Below are positions 1-8,790 of a stretch of 64,000 nucleotides of DNA, one piece after another. Positions within the stretch are counted from its first letter, which is position 1; every line of letters starts with the position of its first letter. The stretch covers positions 1 to 64,000 of the forward strand of contig CALVWR010000003.1 in NCBI GenBank assembly GCA_944367565.1, given 5' to 3'. This DNA comes from an uncultured Clostridia bacterium (GTDB lineage Bacteria > Bacillota > Clostridia > Christensenellales > Borkfalkiaceae). The notes under the pieces are model-generated. The model was not told where the DNA came from and did no database searches. It was given only the letters and a program-made list of their open reading frames with translations. Made by a program: the position numbers and the translations under genes.

Positions 1-407
1 GCCATGCGCAGTTGTACGCTATCAAAAGTCTGTTCGTCTATGATTGCAGGGATAGCGTTGGATATGACTGTTTCGCCAAACTTGTACTCACCGATATATT
101 TACGATTAGTGAGGATACGAAAGATTGCGTTGTAATTCAATTCATAGCCTCGATTTTTAACGCCGCGCTCTTTAAGCATTGCTACAATTTCCGTTATTTT
201 AACGCCGTCTACATACAGATTAAAGATCTCTTTTATGATCGGAGCAATCGCTACATCTATCTGATAGTGGTCAGCATCGTCCACGTAATAGCCGAAAGGC
301 GGGCGTACTCCGTTGCTCTTTGCTTTTAGCGCATTTTCAGTCATGCCGCGCTTGACCTTTTCGGACAATTCGGCGGAATAGTACTCGGCATAGCCCGTAA
401 TTTGATT
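1..407 (-). pseudogene. Remnant of a large serine recombinase (recombinase/zinc-ribbon region only)
   Basis: The minus strand is open from a stop at 408-410 to the window edge. It encodes the region typical of large serine recombinases just after the catalytic domain: an EYYSAELSEKVKRGM helix, a PPFGYYVDD stretch and the recombinase-domain pattern NYNAIFRILTNRKYIGEYKFG. The N-terminal resolvase domain with its catalytic serine is absent: a stop precedes the segment and the 150 bases upstream show no resolvase-like sequence in any frame. The 3' part runs off the window. I infer a dead recombinase left by an integrated element that may extend to the left. The plus-strand reading frame over the same bases is a shadow. 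Confidence 0.75.
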
Positions 408-518
408 TTATTTACGGGAGTCGTGTAAGTTTGAATGCCGCTGGATAAATTTTGAATTTTTAATTTATGAAGAGTTTATTTAAGTTTAATTTTTATCCCG
501 AAATATTCTTTTGCAAAA

Positions 519-559
519 AATAAAACGAACCTTGAAGAAAATTCAAGGTTCGTTTTATT
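519..559 (-). terminator. Terminator downstream of tRNA-fMet
   Basis: A perfect 18-bp inverted repeat (519-536 with 542-559) closes a 5-nt loop. On the minus strand it is followed by a T-rich run, so it ends the tRNA transcript, which itself ends at 566. Confidence 0.8.
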
Positions 560-565
560 TGCTGT

Positions 566-643
<78 letters not shown>

Positions 644-696
644 ATAGAAGCGCTCTCGAAAGCGGAACTCGCTTCTCGTTTTCAAGATGCTATATT

Positions 697-725
697 ATAA
701 TAAACAATTCTGTGCACTTTGTCAA
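697..725 (-). promoter_or_regulatory. Promoter of tRNA-fMet
   Basis: On the minus strand TTGACA (720-725) and TATTAT (697-702) are separated by 17 bp, about 50 bases before the tRNA 5' end. An overlapping TATAAT (694-699) has a 20-bp spacer and is less likely. Confidence 0.6.
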
Positions 726-781
726 ATAAAATTCGGCTTTTTCTCAAAATAAATAAAAATTTTGCAATTCTGTTTTTCTTC

Positions 782-810
782 TTGTAATTTTTCCCGATAT
801 TTGCTACAAT
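782..810 (+). promoter_or_regulatory. Promoter of tilS-hpt
   Basis: TTGTAA (782-787), 17-bp spacer, TACAAT (805-810). The expected start of transcription, about 7 nt after the -10, coincides with the tilS ATG at 817, so the message would be leaderless. No ribosome site can be seen before the ATG. Confidence 0.6.
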
Positions 811-816
811 AAATTC

Positions 817-2196
817 ATGAATGATTATTATCTCCGCTTTATCGCTCGTGGCGATAAAATTGCCGTTGCAATCAGCGGGGGGCGAGATTCCGTGGCGTTA
901 TTGCATTTTCTTCTGAACAAATCGGCGGACGGAGGATTTTCCGTTTGTGCGATTAACGTTGAACACGGCATCCGCGGCGAACGTTCTTTGCGGGATTCGG
1001 CGTTCGTGAAGGAGCTTTGCGCCGCGTGGAATGTCCCGCTTTACGCATATACCGCCGACGCGCTTTCGCGCATGAAACGGGAGGGAACATCTTTGGAGCA
1101 GGCCGCCCGTACGGAGAGATACGATATTTTTGATCGTTTTCTCGAAGAAAAGAAGGCCGATAAAATCGCCACGGCGCATCATCTCGGAGACAATGCCGAA
1201 ACGGTTCTCGAGAATCTGTTCCGGGGAGCCTCGTTGAAAGGGGCGGCGGGGATTCCGCCGCAGAGAAACGCAGTCATTCGCCCCTTCCTTCATACAAGCC
1301 GTGAAGAGATAACGGCTTATGTCGAGCAAAACGCCCTGCCGTATGTGGAAGATGAAACAAACGCGTCGTCTGTAATGACGCGAAATTTTCTCCGGCATGA
1401 AGTCATGCCGAAGCTGAAGAGCAAATTTCCGGCAGGCGAACGGGCGGTGATGCGGTTTTGCGAAATTGCGAGAGAAGAGGATAACTATCTCGACCGGGAA
1501 GCGGAAAAATTGCTTACGAAATCGGCAGGGGCTTGGTCTATTCCCGTCTCCGCGCCGCGCGTTTTATTGCGTCGCGCAACAATCCTTATAATGAAACAAT
1601 GCGGGATCGCTGCCGATTATGAATCGGTTCATGCAGACAGTGTATGCGCGCTTGTCTGCCGTGAAAACGGGACGCGGGTTTCGTTGCCCGACCGCCTCGT
1701 TGCGATACGGGAATACGACAGGATCTCGTTCTTTTTTCCGAAAGAAGAAAAATTTGCCGAAAGACCGTTTTCGGAAGGCACATACCGTTGCGGGGAATGC
1801 ATTCTTACGATAGAGGCGAGTTCGCTGACCGAAGAGCCGAAGATGCGGCAACGCGGCGCCTTTTACGTCGACGCGGATAAACTCTCCGGAGCGGTGATCC
1901 GAACACGGGAGGACGGCGATATGTTCCGCAAATTCGGCGGCGGAAGAAAAAAGCTGAAAGAATATTATATCGATCGGAAAATTCCGAGGCGGCTCAGGGA
2001 TACGCTCCTGCTGATCGCACGGGGAAAAGAAATACTGTTTTCGGGAACGGAAATATCCGAGGATGTCAGAGCGGATGAAACGACAACGCGGGCGTTCAGG
2101 ATCATCTGTAAAACCGGCGGGCAGACGATAAACGCAAAGGAGAAAGAAGATGCATCAGGATTTGGAAAAAGTTTTGGTCAGCAAGGAAGAGATTGA
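817..2196 (+). CDS. tilS: tRNA(Ile)-lysidine synthetase TilS
   Basis: TilS modifies C34 of the CAU-anticodon tRNA-Ile to lysidine using ATP and lysine, which lets it read AUA instead of AUG. The product has 459 residues, close to the usual 430-470. The PP-loop ATPase motif SGGRDS is at about residues 20-25, EHGIRG is near 50, and the C-terminal TilS domain (RTREDGDMFRKFGG) begins near residue 362. The start at 817 sits on the predicted transcription start with no Shine-Dalgarno. The last 47 bases overlap hpt in another frame, as in the common Firmicutes tilS-hpt pair (often followed by ftsH, not seen here). The final ~16 residues are probably just overlap-encoded tail. Confidence 0.95.
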   Translation: MNDYYLRFIARGDKIAVAISGGRDSVALLHFLLNKSADGGFSVCAINVEHGIRGERSLRDSAFVKELCAAWNVPLYAYTADALSRMKREGTSLEQAARTERYDIFDRFLEEKKADKIATAHHLGDNAETVLENLFRGASLKGAAGIPPQRNAVIRPFLHTSREEITAYVEQNALPYVEDETNASSVMTRNFLRHEVMPKLKSKFPAGERAVMRFCEIAREEDNYLDREAEKLLTKSAGAWSIPVSAPRVLLRRATILIMKQCGIAADYESVHADSVCALVCRENGTRVSLPDRLVAIREYDRISFFFPKEEKFAERPFSEGTYRCGECILTIEASSLTEEPKMRQRGAFYVDADKLSGAVIRTREDGDMFRKFGGGRKKLKEYYIDRKIPRRLRDTLLLIARGKEILFSGTEISEDVRADETTTRAFRIICKTGGQTINAKEKEDASGFGKSFGQQGRD

Positions 2197-2686
2197 GGCG
2201 AAAGTCAAGGAGATCGCGGCGGAACTCGATCGGGATTACGCGGGGAAACAACCGCTGATGCTGTGTATTTTAAAAGGCAGCGTCTTGTTCTTTGCCGATA
2301 TTATCCGCGCGATGAAGATTCCTCTGGAAATTGATTTTATGGCGATCTCCAGCTACGGTTCGGGGACTTCGAGCGGGGAGGTGAAACTCATTAAGGATCT
2401 GGACCGCAGCATAGAGGGAAAACACGTGGTGATCGTAGAAGACATCGTGGATACGGGGCATACGTTGTTTTATCTGAAGAGAATGCTGAGTCAAAGACAT
2501 CCCGCGTCCATCAAAATCTGCGCGCTTTTAGATAAATTCGAACGCAGAGAAGCCGATATCGTTGCGGATTACAAAGCGTTTGATATCGCCAACGAATTTG
2601 TCGTGGGATACGGTTTGGACTATGCGCAGAAATACAGAAATCTTCCGGAGATCGGCGTCTTGAAACGGGAAATTTACGAAAAATAA
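2150..2686 (+). CDS. hpt: Hypoxanthine phosphoribosyltransferase
   Basis: This purine-salvage enzyme converts hypoxanthine or guanine plus PRPP to IMP or GMP in the cytoplasm. The 178-residue length is normal. The PRPP-binding loop VVIVEDIVDTGHTL is at about residues 95-108, and the GSVLFFADIIRAM helix and late YAQKYRNLPEIGVL segment are typical of bacterial Hpt. AAAGGAGA lies 7 bases before the ATG. It overlaps the tilS end by 47 bp and is co-transcribed. A strong terminator follows. Confidence 0.95.
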   Translation: MHQDLEKVLVSKEEIEAKVKEIAAELDRDYAGKQPLMLCILKGSVLFFADIIRAMKIPLEIDFMAISSYGSGTSSGEVKLIKDLDRSIEGKHVVIVEDIVDTGHTLFYLKRMLSQRHPASIKICALLDKFERREADIVADYKAFDIANEFVVGYGLDYAQKYRNLPEIGVLKREIYEK

Positions 2687-2704
2687 GAATTTGAAACAGA
2701 GATT

Positions 2705-2748
2705 AAAAACGTCTCCGTCGCGAAACAGCGCGACGGAGACGTTTTTTA
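2705..2748 (+). terminator. Terminator after hpt
   Basis: An 18-bp perfect stem (2705-2722 with 2729-2746), 6-nt loop and a T run. It separates tilS-hpt from the glycan locus. Confidence 0.9.
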
Positions 2749-2768
2749 TAAATAAGTAAATTTAAATG

Positions 2769-2785
2769 ATATCATAATTTTAAAT
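2769..2785 (+). promoter_or_regulatory. Putative activator site shared with 17961-17977
   Basis: ATATCATAATTTTAAAT recurs with one change (ATATCATTATTTTAAAT) at 17961-17977. In both places it begins exactly 37 bp before the predicted -35 box. This fixed geometry suggests one regulator for both operons, most simply the AraC protein encoded at 20838-21689. The protein assignment is inference. Confidence 0.55.
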
Positions 2786-2805
2786 CTTTCCGTCAAATGT
2801 GCCTA

Positions 2806-2834
2806 TTTTATGCGGGGGATGCATGTGATATACT
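2806..2834 (+). promoter_or_regulatory. Promoter of the DUF4838/ABC operon
   Basis: TATACT (829-834 of this kilobase, i.e. 2829-2834) is preceded by TGA, an extended -10. The -35 position (2806-2811, TTTTAT) is poor, which fits a promoter that needs an activator. Confidence 0.5.
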
Positions 2835-2863
2835 GATTATATTCAGGAAAGGAAAAAACGGAT

Positions 2864-4657
2864 ATGTTTAAAATCAATCGGGAAAACAGTCCGACATGCC
2901 GGATTGCAATTTCCCTTTCGGCGGGAAAGGAAGAGCGCTTTGCGGCGGAAGAGCTGGCGGAAGCGATCGGGCAGATGTTCGGATTCCGACCGAGCATCAT
3001 CGGGGAAGAGAAAGATCTGAAAAACGTTATTTTTGTCGGGGAAACCGCGCGGATGAAGGAGCGGTACGGATCGGTTTATCAGTCGCTTACGGGAGATGAG
3101 AATGCCGTTGCCTGCGACGGAGATAACGTTTATTGTTTCGGCAGATCGGGTATCTTTACAAGGGCGGGAAATATTTACGCCGTATATACGTTTTTGGAAA
3201 AGTTTTTCCAAGTAAGATATCTTGCGGCCGACGAAACGGTATACCCCGAAAAGAGGGATATCGGATTTGAGAAGTTCGAACCGCAGATCGACAGGTCTGA
3301 TTTTTTCATCCGTTGGTATCTGGCTGCGGAAACGCGCGTCGATCCTGTTTTTGCCGTGCGGCGCAGAATCAAGGACGCGTATGTGCAGAACCTGCCCGGC
3401 GGCGGAGTGTATCCGGCGGTTGCGAGCGGAAATTTTCATAATTTTTACGAATATGTGCCGCCGTCGGAATATAAAGAAAAGCATTCCGACTGGTTCGACG
3501 ACAAGTCCGGGCAGCTTTGTTTTTCGAAGGAAGAGATTGCCGACGTCATCACAAAGAAACTGATCGCCGAAATCGAGGAGAATCCGGACAGCGTATATTT
3601 TGTCGTCGGGCAGAACGATACGCCCGAGCCGTGCGGATGCGAGGACTGTAAACGGCAGTATGAAAAGTACCTGCCTTCGGGGGCGCTGATCAGGCTGATC
3701 AACATCATCGCGCGAAAGGTACGGCGCTGGCAGGAAGAGCATTGTCCGCAAAGAGAGATCCGCATCGTGACGTTCGCTTATTATTTCGGGCAGCGGCCGC
3801 CGGTAAAAGAAACGGCAGAAGGGTTTGTGCCGTTGGATTTGAGCGTAGTGCCGGAAAAAAACGTATATATTTTATTTACGACCATCGATTATTGTTATTA
3901 TCACAAGCTGGAAGATAGCTCTTGCGCGTGGAACAAAGATTTCACGTTCAATTTCCGCGGCTGGAGATCCCTGGTAGGGGACAGAATGCTCGTGTGGTAT
4001 TATTCTGCGAATTATGCGCATTATCTTTATCCGTTCTGGGATTACGGCGTACTGTCGGCAAATTACCGGTTGTTTCGGGAAAGCGGAATTCGGTTTGTCA
4101 TCGATCACGGCCCGTGCGAAGCGGTGAATATGCCGTTTTCACAGTTGCAGACGTATGTGCATAGCGCATTGCTGTGGCGAGCGGACGCGGATACAAACGC
4201 GCTGCTCAAAGAATTCATTTCGGGTTATTATAAAGACTGTGCGGAAGAAGTCGGGCGGTTTTTCCGGTTGTATACGGAGCGTCTGGCGAAGCAAGACGAA
4301 AGGAAGGGGTATCATCTGAGACTGTATCATCTGCCGGAAGAGATGTTTTCGAGGGAGTTGTTTGACGCGGAATTCCTTGCGGAAGCGGAAAAGATTCTGA
4401 AGCGGGCGTACGAAACGGCGCTTGCGGCGGAGGGAGGAAACGAAGCGGGAAAACTGTGCATACGCATCGGGCAGTTGGAGGCATCGGTAAAATATCTCCG
4501 GTATATGAACGAAGTTCCGACGCGGGAGGAGGCGGAGGATTTTGTACGGCAGTGTCGCAGGTGCGGAATAACAAAATACAAAGAATACTGGGCGAACGAC
4601 GATATCATGGACGAATTGAAGGAACAGATGTTAAATGGAAAAGTGCTTGCATACTGA
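2864..4657 (+). CDS. DUF4838 family protein, cytoplasmic, probable glycan-active enzyme
   Basis: The 597-residue product belongs to the DUF4838 family, which is found in carbohydrate-utilisation loci and has an alpha-glucuronidase-like N-terminal part. Family features seen are GNIYAVYTFLEKFFQVRYLA (about 102-121), the block HSDWF near residue 208, and GQNDTPEPCGCEDCK (about 250-264) with a CxCxxC motif also present in the lipoprotein paralogue at 15153 (CTCDRC). There is no signal peptide, so it should act inside the cell on imported material. The ribosome site AGGAAAGG precedes the ATG. Its stop overlaps the next gene by 23 bp. The reaction is not known. Confidence 0.8.
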   Translation: MFKINRENSPTCRIAISLSAGKEERFAAEELAEAIGQMFGFRPSIIGEEKDLKNVIFVGETARMKERYGSVYQSLTGDENAVACDGDNVYCFGRSGIFTRAGNIYAVYTFLEKFFQVRYLAADETVYPEKRDIGFEKFEPQIDRSDFFIRWYLAAETRVDPVFAVRRRIKDAYVQNLPGGGVYPAVASGNFHNFYEYVPPSEYKEKHSDWFDDKSGQLCFSKEEIADVITKKLIAEIEENPDSVYFVVGQNDTPEPCGCEDCKRQYEKYLPSGALIRLINIIARKVRRWQEEHCPQREIRIVTFAYYFGQRPPVKETAEGFVPLDLSVVPEKNVYILFTTIDYCYYHKLEDSSCAWNKDFTFNFRGWRSLVGDRMLVWYYSANYAHYLYPFWDYGVLSANYRLFRESGIRFVIDHGPCEAVNMPFSQLQTYVHSALLWRADADTNALLKEFISGYYKDCAEEVGRFFRLYTERLAKQDERKGYHLRLYHLPEEMFSRELFDAEFLAEAEKILKRAYETALAAEGGNEAGKLCIRIGQLEASVKYLRYMNEVPTREEAEDFVRQCRRCGITKYKEYWANDDIMDELKEQMLNGKVLAY

Positions 4658-6194
4658 AGGGAAGAAACAGTCGGCAGAGATCGATTTTCTGCCGGGAGAA
4701 TATTGGTACGGCGGCGCCGTGAATGACGGATATTTGTTTCCGTTGTCGGCGTCGGACGAATATGAGATCGATATCGATACGAACGACACCTACTGCCAGA
4801 TCAATCCCGTATATCTCAGTTCTGAGGGGAGATATCTGTGGCTGGACGGCGGAAAGATCCGGTTCGGCGGCGGAAAGATTGTGCCCGAAACGAAGAAATA
4901 CGAATTATGCAGCGCGGGGAGCTGTCTGAAAGACGCGGCGCTCGCGGCGGCAAAGAAGTATTACCGTGCGGACGGCACGCTGCCGGACGCGAAGGCGTTT
5001 CAGGCGCCGCAGTTCTGCACGTGGATGGCGTTGGGGGAAAACCAGAGCGAAGAAAAGATTCTCGAATACGCAAAAAAGATTCTTGCAATGGGGATTCAGC
5101 CGGGCGTTCTGATCCTGGACGACGGCTGGCAGAAAGATTACGGGGACTGGAGATTTACCGAAAAGAGATTCCGCGATCCTGTCGGCATGATGCGCCGGCT
5201 TAAGGAGATGGGCTTCAAAGTTATGCTGTGGATCGTGCCGTATATTTCGCCGAAGACGGCGGCGTACGGCGAACTTTTGAAAAACGACGCACTGATCAGG
5301 GATGCAGACGGGAAAGTTTACATGGCGCACTGGTGGAATGCGGAGAGCGCCGTTCTCGATCTGACGACAAAACCCGCGCAGAACTGGCTGGAAGCGGAGC
5401 TGGAGCGGATTCGGGAAGAATACGGCGCGGACGGATTCAAAATGGACGGCGGCGACGCGATGTATCTTCCGAAGAATTATCCGCTGGCGAATTTGCAGAA
5501 CAAATTGTGGATCGACAGTTTTTCCGGATTGCGGGAAGGCAGAGCGTGTTATCAGCTGGGCGGAAAAGGAATCATACAGCGGCTGGCGGACAAGGCGCAC
5601 CTGTGGGGCGTTGAAACGGCGCGCTCCCCGGACGGCGAGACGTATCTGAAATACGGACTCAGCACCGTGATGCCGCAGATGCTGACGCAGGGGATCACGG
5701 GGTATCTGTACGGCTGTCCGGATATGGTCGGAGGAGGACTGCTGCCCGATCTTGCGGGAAAGAATCTCGATGCGGAGCTGGTTTTACGCAGTTGCGCGGT
5801 CTGTTCTCTGATGCCGATGATGCAGTTTTCACTGGATGTATGGGATCTGAAGGAATACGACGCCGGGGAAGTATGCAGGAAGTTTGTGGCGGAACGGGAA
5901 AAGTTCACGGAATATATCATGGAGCTTGCCGAACACGCGAGCCGGACGGGAGAGCCGATTGTGCGGTATATGGAATATGTATATCCGCACGCGGGTTTTG
6001 AAAAGGTGACCGATCAGATGATGCTGGGAGACAGGTACATGATCGCGTCGGTCACGGAGGCGGGGATGCGGAAAAAGGAAATCGTGTTCCCGAAGGGCAG
6101 ATGGAAAAATTGGTACAACGGAAAGGTATATGAACAGGGAAGGGCGGAAATCAGCTGTCCGCTCGACGAAATACCTTTGTTTGAAAAAATTTGA
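4635..6194 (+). CDS. GH31-like TIM-barrel glycoside hydrolase
   Basis: The 519-residue product is a retaining-type alpha-glycosidase by fold. ILDDGWQKDYGDW (near residue 157) and MLWIVPYISP belong to the barrel. GFKMDGGD (about 266-273) is the GH31 nucleophile strand, with Asp about 271. A later segment, RSPDGETYLKYGLSTVMPQ to CPDMVGGG (about 330-370), matches the C-terminal half of the barrel, but I could not place the general acid/base Asp with confidence. It has no signal peptide, so it should be intracellular. AAGGAACAG precedes the start, which lies inside the end of the DUF4838 gene, implying translational coupling. The substrate is unknown. Confidence 0.75.
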   Translation: MEKCLHTEGKKQSAEIDFLPGEYWYGGAVNDGYLFPLSASDEYEIDIDTNDTYCQINPVYLSSEGRYLWLDGGKIRFGGGKIVPETKKYELCSAGSCLKDAALAAAKKYYRADGTLPDAKAFQAPQFCTWMALGENQSEEKILEYAKKILAMGIQPGVLILDDGWQKDYGDWRFTEKRFRDPVGMMRRLKEMGFKVMLWIVPYISPKTAAYGELLKNDALIRDADGKVYMAHWWNAESAVLDLTTKPAQNWLEAELERIREEYGADGFKMDGGDAMYLPKNYPLANLQNKLWIDSFSGLREGRACYQLGGKGIIQRLADKAHLWGVETARSPDGETYLKYGLSTVMPQMLTQGITGYLYGCPDMVGGGLLPDLAGKNLDAELVLRSCAVCSLMPMMQFSLDVWDLKEYDAGEVCRKFVAEREKFTEYIMELAEHASRTGEPIVRYMEYVYPHAGFEKVTDQMMLGDRYMIASVTEAGMRKKEIVFPKGRWKNWYNGKVYEQGRAEISCPLDEIPLFEKI

Positions 6195-6207
6195 CGGAGG
6201 CGAAAAC

Positions 6208-7848
6208 ATGAAAAAAATTTTAACGGTATGTTTAGCGGTTTTGCTTACGGCGGGAACGTTTGCGGGATGCAGACCCACCGTGCCGAACGGCGGACAGACC
6301 ATCGATCCGAATAAGACGCAGATCTATTTCAGCGTATGGAACGGCGGATACGGCAGTCAGTGGGCGATCGACGCGGCGCAGGCATATAACGCGACCGATG
6401 CGGAATACGAGGTCATCGTAAAACCGAATAAGGACGAATGGTATTCCATCGAGGCTTCGCTGGAAGCGGGAACGAGCAGCGTCGATATTTATCTGAACAA
6501 CCCCGATTATATCAAAGCGGACGCCATGGGTTGGTTTGAAGATCTTTCCGACGTATACGAAAGCACCCCCGCGGGGGAAGAGCGGACTGTGGGAGAAAAG
6601 ATCAAGGAACGCGATAAGGATTATTTCAATCAGATCTTCAGTGTGGACGGCAAGAAATACGGGATACCGTTTTCCGACGGATTTTCGGGATTCGTATACG
6701 ATCATGAAATTTTTCTGCAGAAAGGATATTTGATCGGCGAGGACGGAAATTGTATCACGTCGCCCGATCAGCCGTTGAGCGTGGGCAGAGACGGCGTGGC
6801 GGGTACGTTTGACGACGGACATCCGAAGAACATGGCTGAATACGACAAGATGGTCACGAAGATCAGCCGGGAGATGAAGGTTTATCTCTGGGCGAGTAAA
6901 TTTCCCTATTACGTGCTGCCGATCTTCGATTCCATCGTGGCGGAATATAACGGGGAAGATGCGTATTTTATCAACTATACGCTGAGCGGTACCTATACCG
7001 AGCCGGGAACGACGACGCCCGTCCCCGTCACGCCGGACAAGGGATATGAAGTATACAAGATGAGCGGCAGGAAAATCGCCCTCGATTTTTACGACAATTA
7101 TCTGACCAATCCGGATTACTATCATCCAGAAGCGATGGCGGGGGTTGCGAGCCATACCGACGCGCAGAAATCCTTCGTATACGGCAACGCGTTTTCGGGA
7201 CTTGCGGGAACGCAGGCGGCGTTTTTGTATGAAGGTATGTGGTGGGAGAACGAAGCGCGCGCGAACTTCAATTCGCTTTCCGGCAGCGGAAACGCCGACT
7301 ATGCATACGGAACGCGCGATTATCGCATGATGATGCTTCCCCTGTTCGACGACAAGCAGCAGGACACCGGGTATTATGCCGCCACGTTCGACATGATGTC
7401 GCTTTGCGTGACGAAGCAGACCGACGCGAAGAAGCTCGAATCCATCAAAAAGTTCCTCACGTTCTTACATTCCGACGAGAATCTCGTGGCATATACGGCG
7501 ACGACGGGCGGCGTACGGCCCTTTGAATACGAAATCGGAGAAGAGCTTTCCAGACTGACCAAGTTTGCACAGAACAACTGGGAAATGTACAATTCCGAAA
7601 ACTTCCACGTCGTGCGTTACAACGTGAATTATCTGATGAGCGATACGGCGTACAACGCGGCGAAAGTGGGGGATCTGAAAGTGGCGATGAGTACGACGTA
7701 TTTCAACAACAAGGAATACGCTTACCCCACGGACGTCATGGCGAAAGGCGACGGTCTGACGACCATCGGGAACGCGCAGCAGTATTTCGACAACGCGTAT
7801 CAGTATTATAAAAACAACTGGGACAAAGTGGAAATCGTCATCGGATAA
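6208..7848 (+). CDS. ABC sugar transporter, solute-binding lipoprotein
   Basis: This is a family 1 extracellular solute-binding protein of 546 residues. The signal peptide ends in a lipobox (TFAGC, lipidated Cys near residue 20), so the protein is tethered outside the membrane. A longer in-frame start at 6130 is rejected because the perfect site GGAGG lies 8 bases before the ATG at 6208, just after the GH31-like gene stops. At 546 residues it is long for the family, as in binding proteins for large oligosaccharides or complex glycans. It is followed by two permeases of the same system. The ligand cannot be told from sequence. Confidence 0.88.
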   Translation: MKKILTVCLAVLLTAGTFAGCRPTVPNGGQTIDPNKTQIYFSVWNGGYGSQWAIDAAQAYNATDAEYEVIVKPNKDEWYSIEASLEAGTSSVDIYLNNPDYIKADAMGWFEDLSDVYESTPAGEERTVGEKIKERDKDYFNQIFSVDGKKYGIPFSDGFSGFVYDHEIFLQKGYLIGEDGNCITSPDQPLSVGRDGVAGTFDDGHPKNMAEYDKMVTKISREMKVYLWASKFPYYVLPIFDSIVAEYNGEDAYFINYTLSGTYTEPGTTTPVPVTPDKGYEVYKMSGRKIALDFYDNYLTNPDYYHPEAMAGVASHTDAQKSFVYGNAFSGLAGTQAAFLYEGMWWENEARANFNSLSGSGNADYAYGTRDYRMMMLPLFDDKQQDTGYYAATFDMMSLCVTKQTDAKKLESIKKFLTFLHSDENLVAYTATTGGVRPFEYEIGEELSRLTKFAQNNWEMYNSENFHVVRYNVNYLMSDTAYNAAKVGDLKVAMSTTYFNNKEYAYPTDVMAKGDGLTTIGNAQQYFDNAYQYYKNNWDKVEIVIG

Positions 7849-7860
7849 GGATCAATAAAA

Positions 7861-8790
7861 ATGGGATCGAAGGTATTGAAAGAACGCAAGGGAAGAAGCA
7901 TATGGAATAAACGGACGTTGTTCATTTTCTTTATGCTTCTCTATCCTTTGGCGAATTTCATCGTTTTTTACGTCGTTATCAACGTCAACTCCGTTCTGAT
8001 GGCGTTTCAGCGTACGGATTCCAAATTCAACGCGGTTTTTGCGGGGTTCGATAATTTCGCGCGCGTTTTTGAAACGCTGGGCACAAACGGCGATCTTTTG
8101 CATTATGCGGGCAATTCACTGTTCTTTTTCTGCATCACGCTCGTCATCGGACTGCCGCTCAACATGCTGTTTTCGTATATGTTTTTCATGCGGATGCGCG
8201 GTTCGGCGTTTTTTCGGTTCTGCCTGATGCTGCCCGCCATGGTTTCGGGACTCGTTACCGCCATGCTGTATTCCAAGTTCGCCGCGTACGCCCTGCCGCC
8301 TCTTTTGAAAGACTGGTTCGGCATAGAGACGCTGAGCCTTTTAAAAGACGAACGCTATAATCGCGCGTTTTTGGTGATTTATCAGCTGTTTATCGGATTT
8401 TCCTCCAACGTCATCATCTATGCCAACGCGATGAATCAGCTCGACGACGGCATCGTGGAGGCGGCGCGGGTGGACGGCGCTTCCAACCTCCGCATTTTGT
8501 GGCAGGTGGTGATGCCCATCATCTATCCCACCATCGTGACGTTCCTGGTCACGGGGGTTTCGGGCATCTTCGCGGGGGACGCGGGCGCTTACCTCTTCTA
8601 CGAGTACAGCGGACCGGCAAACATCACCACGATCGGGTATTATATCTTCCTGCTTACGAAAAACAGCACGTCGCTGGATTACTCCTTCGCCGCGGCGATC
8701 GGACTCGTGTTCACGCTGGTCACGTTTCCGCTCACCATGCTGGTCAAGTACATCCTCGACCGTATCGATCCGTTGAGGGAGGCCGTATGA
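7861..8790 (+). CDS. ABC sugar permease, MalF/UgpA type
   Basis: This CUT1 inner permease of 309 residues has six membrane segments. The first spans about residues 19-45. The EAA loop, EAARVDGASNLRILWQVVMPI (about 200-220), docks the ATPase. It lies 12 bases after the binding-protein gene and overlaps the next permease by ATGA. No gene for the ATP-hydrolysing subunit is in the window. In many Firmicutes CUT1 systems a shared MsmK/MalK-type ATPase encoded elsewhere serves this role. Confidence 0.9.
   Translation: MGSKVLKERKGRSIWNKRTLFIFFMLLYPLANFIVFYVVINVNSVLMAFQRTDSKFNAVFAGFDNFARVFETLGTNGDLLHYAGNSLFFFCITLVIGLPLNMLFSYMFFMRMRGSAFFRFCLMLPAMVSGLVTAMLYSKFAAYALPPLLKDWFGIETLSLLKDERYNRAFLVIYQLFIGFSSNVIIYANAMNQLDDGIVEAARVDGASNLRILWQVVMPIIYPTIVTFLVTGVSGIFAGDAGAYLFYEYSGPANITTIGYYIFLLTKNSTSLDYSFAAAIGLVFTLVTFPLTMLVKYILDRIDPLREAV

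Noticed and set aside
12-329. Plus-strand frame of 105 codons
   Set aside because: It lies antisense to the serine recombinase remnant, whose minus-strand translation shows clear family motifs.
6130-6207. N-terminal extension of the solute-binding protein
   Set aside because: It overlaps the GH31-like gene and would bury the lipoprotein signal; GGAGG is placed for the ATG at 6208.
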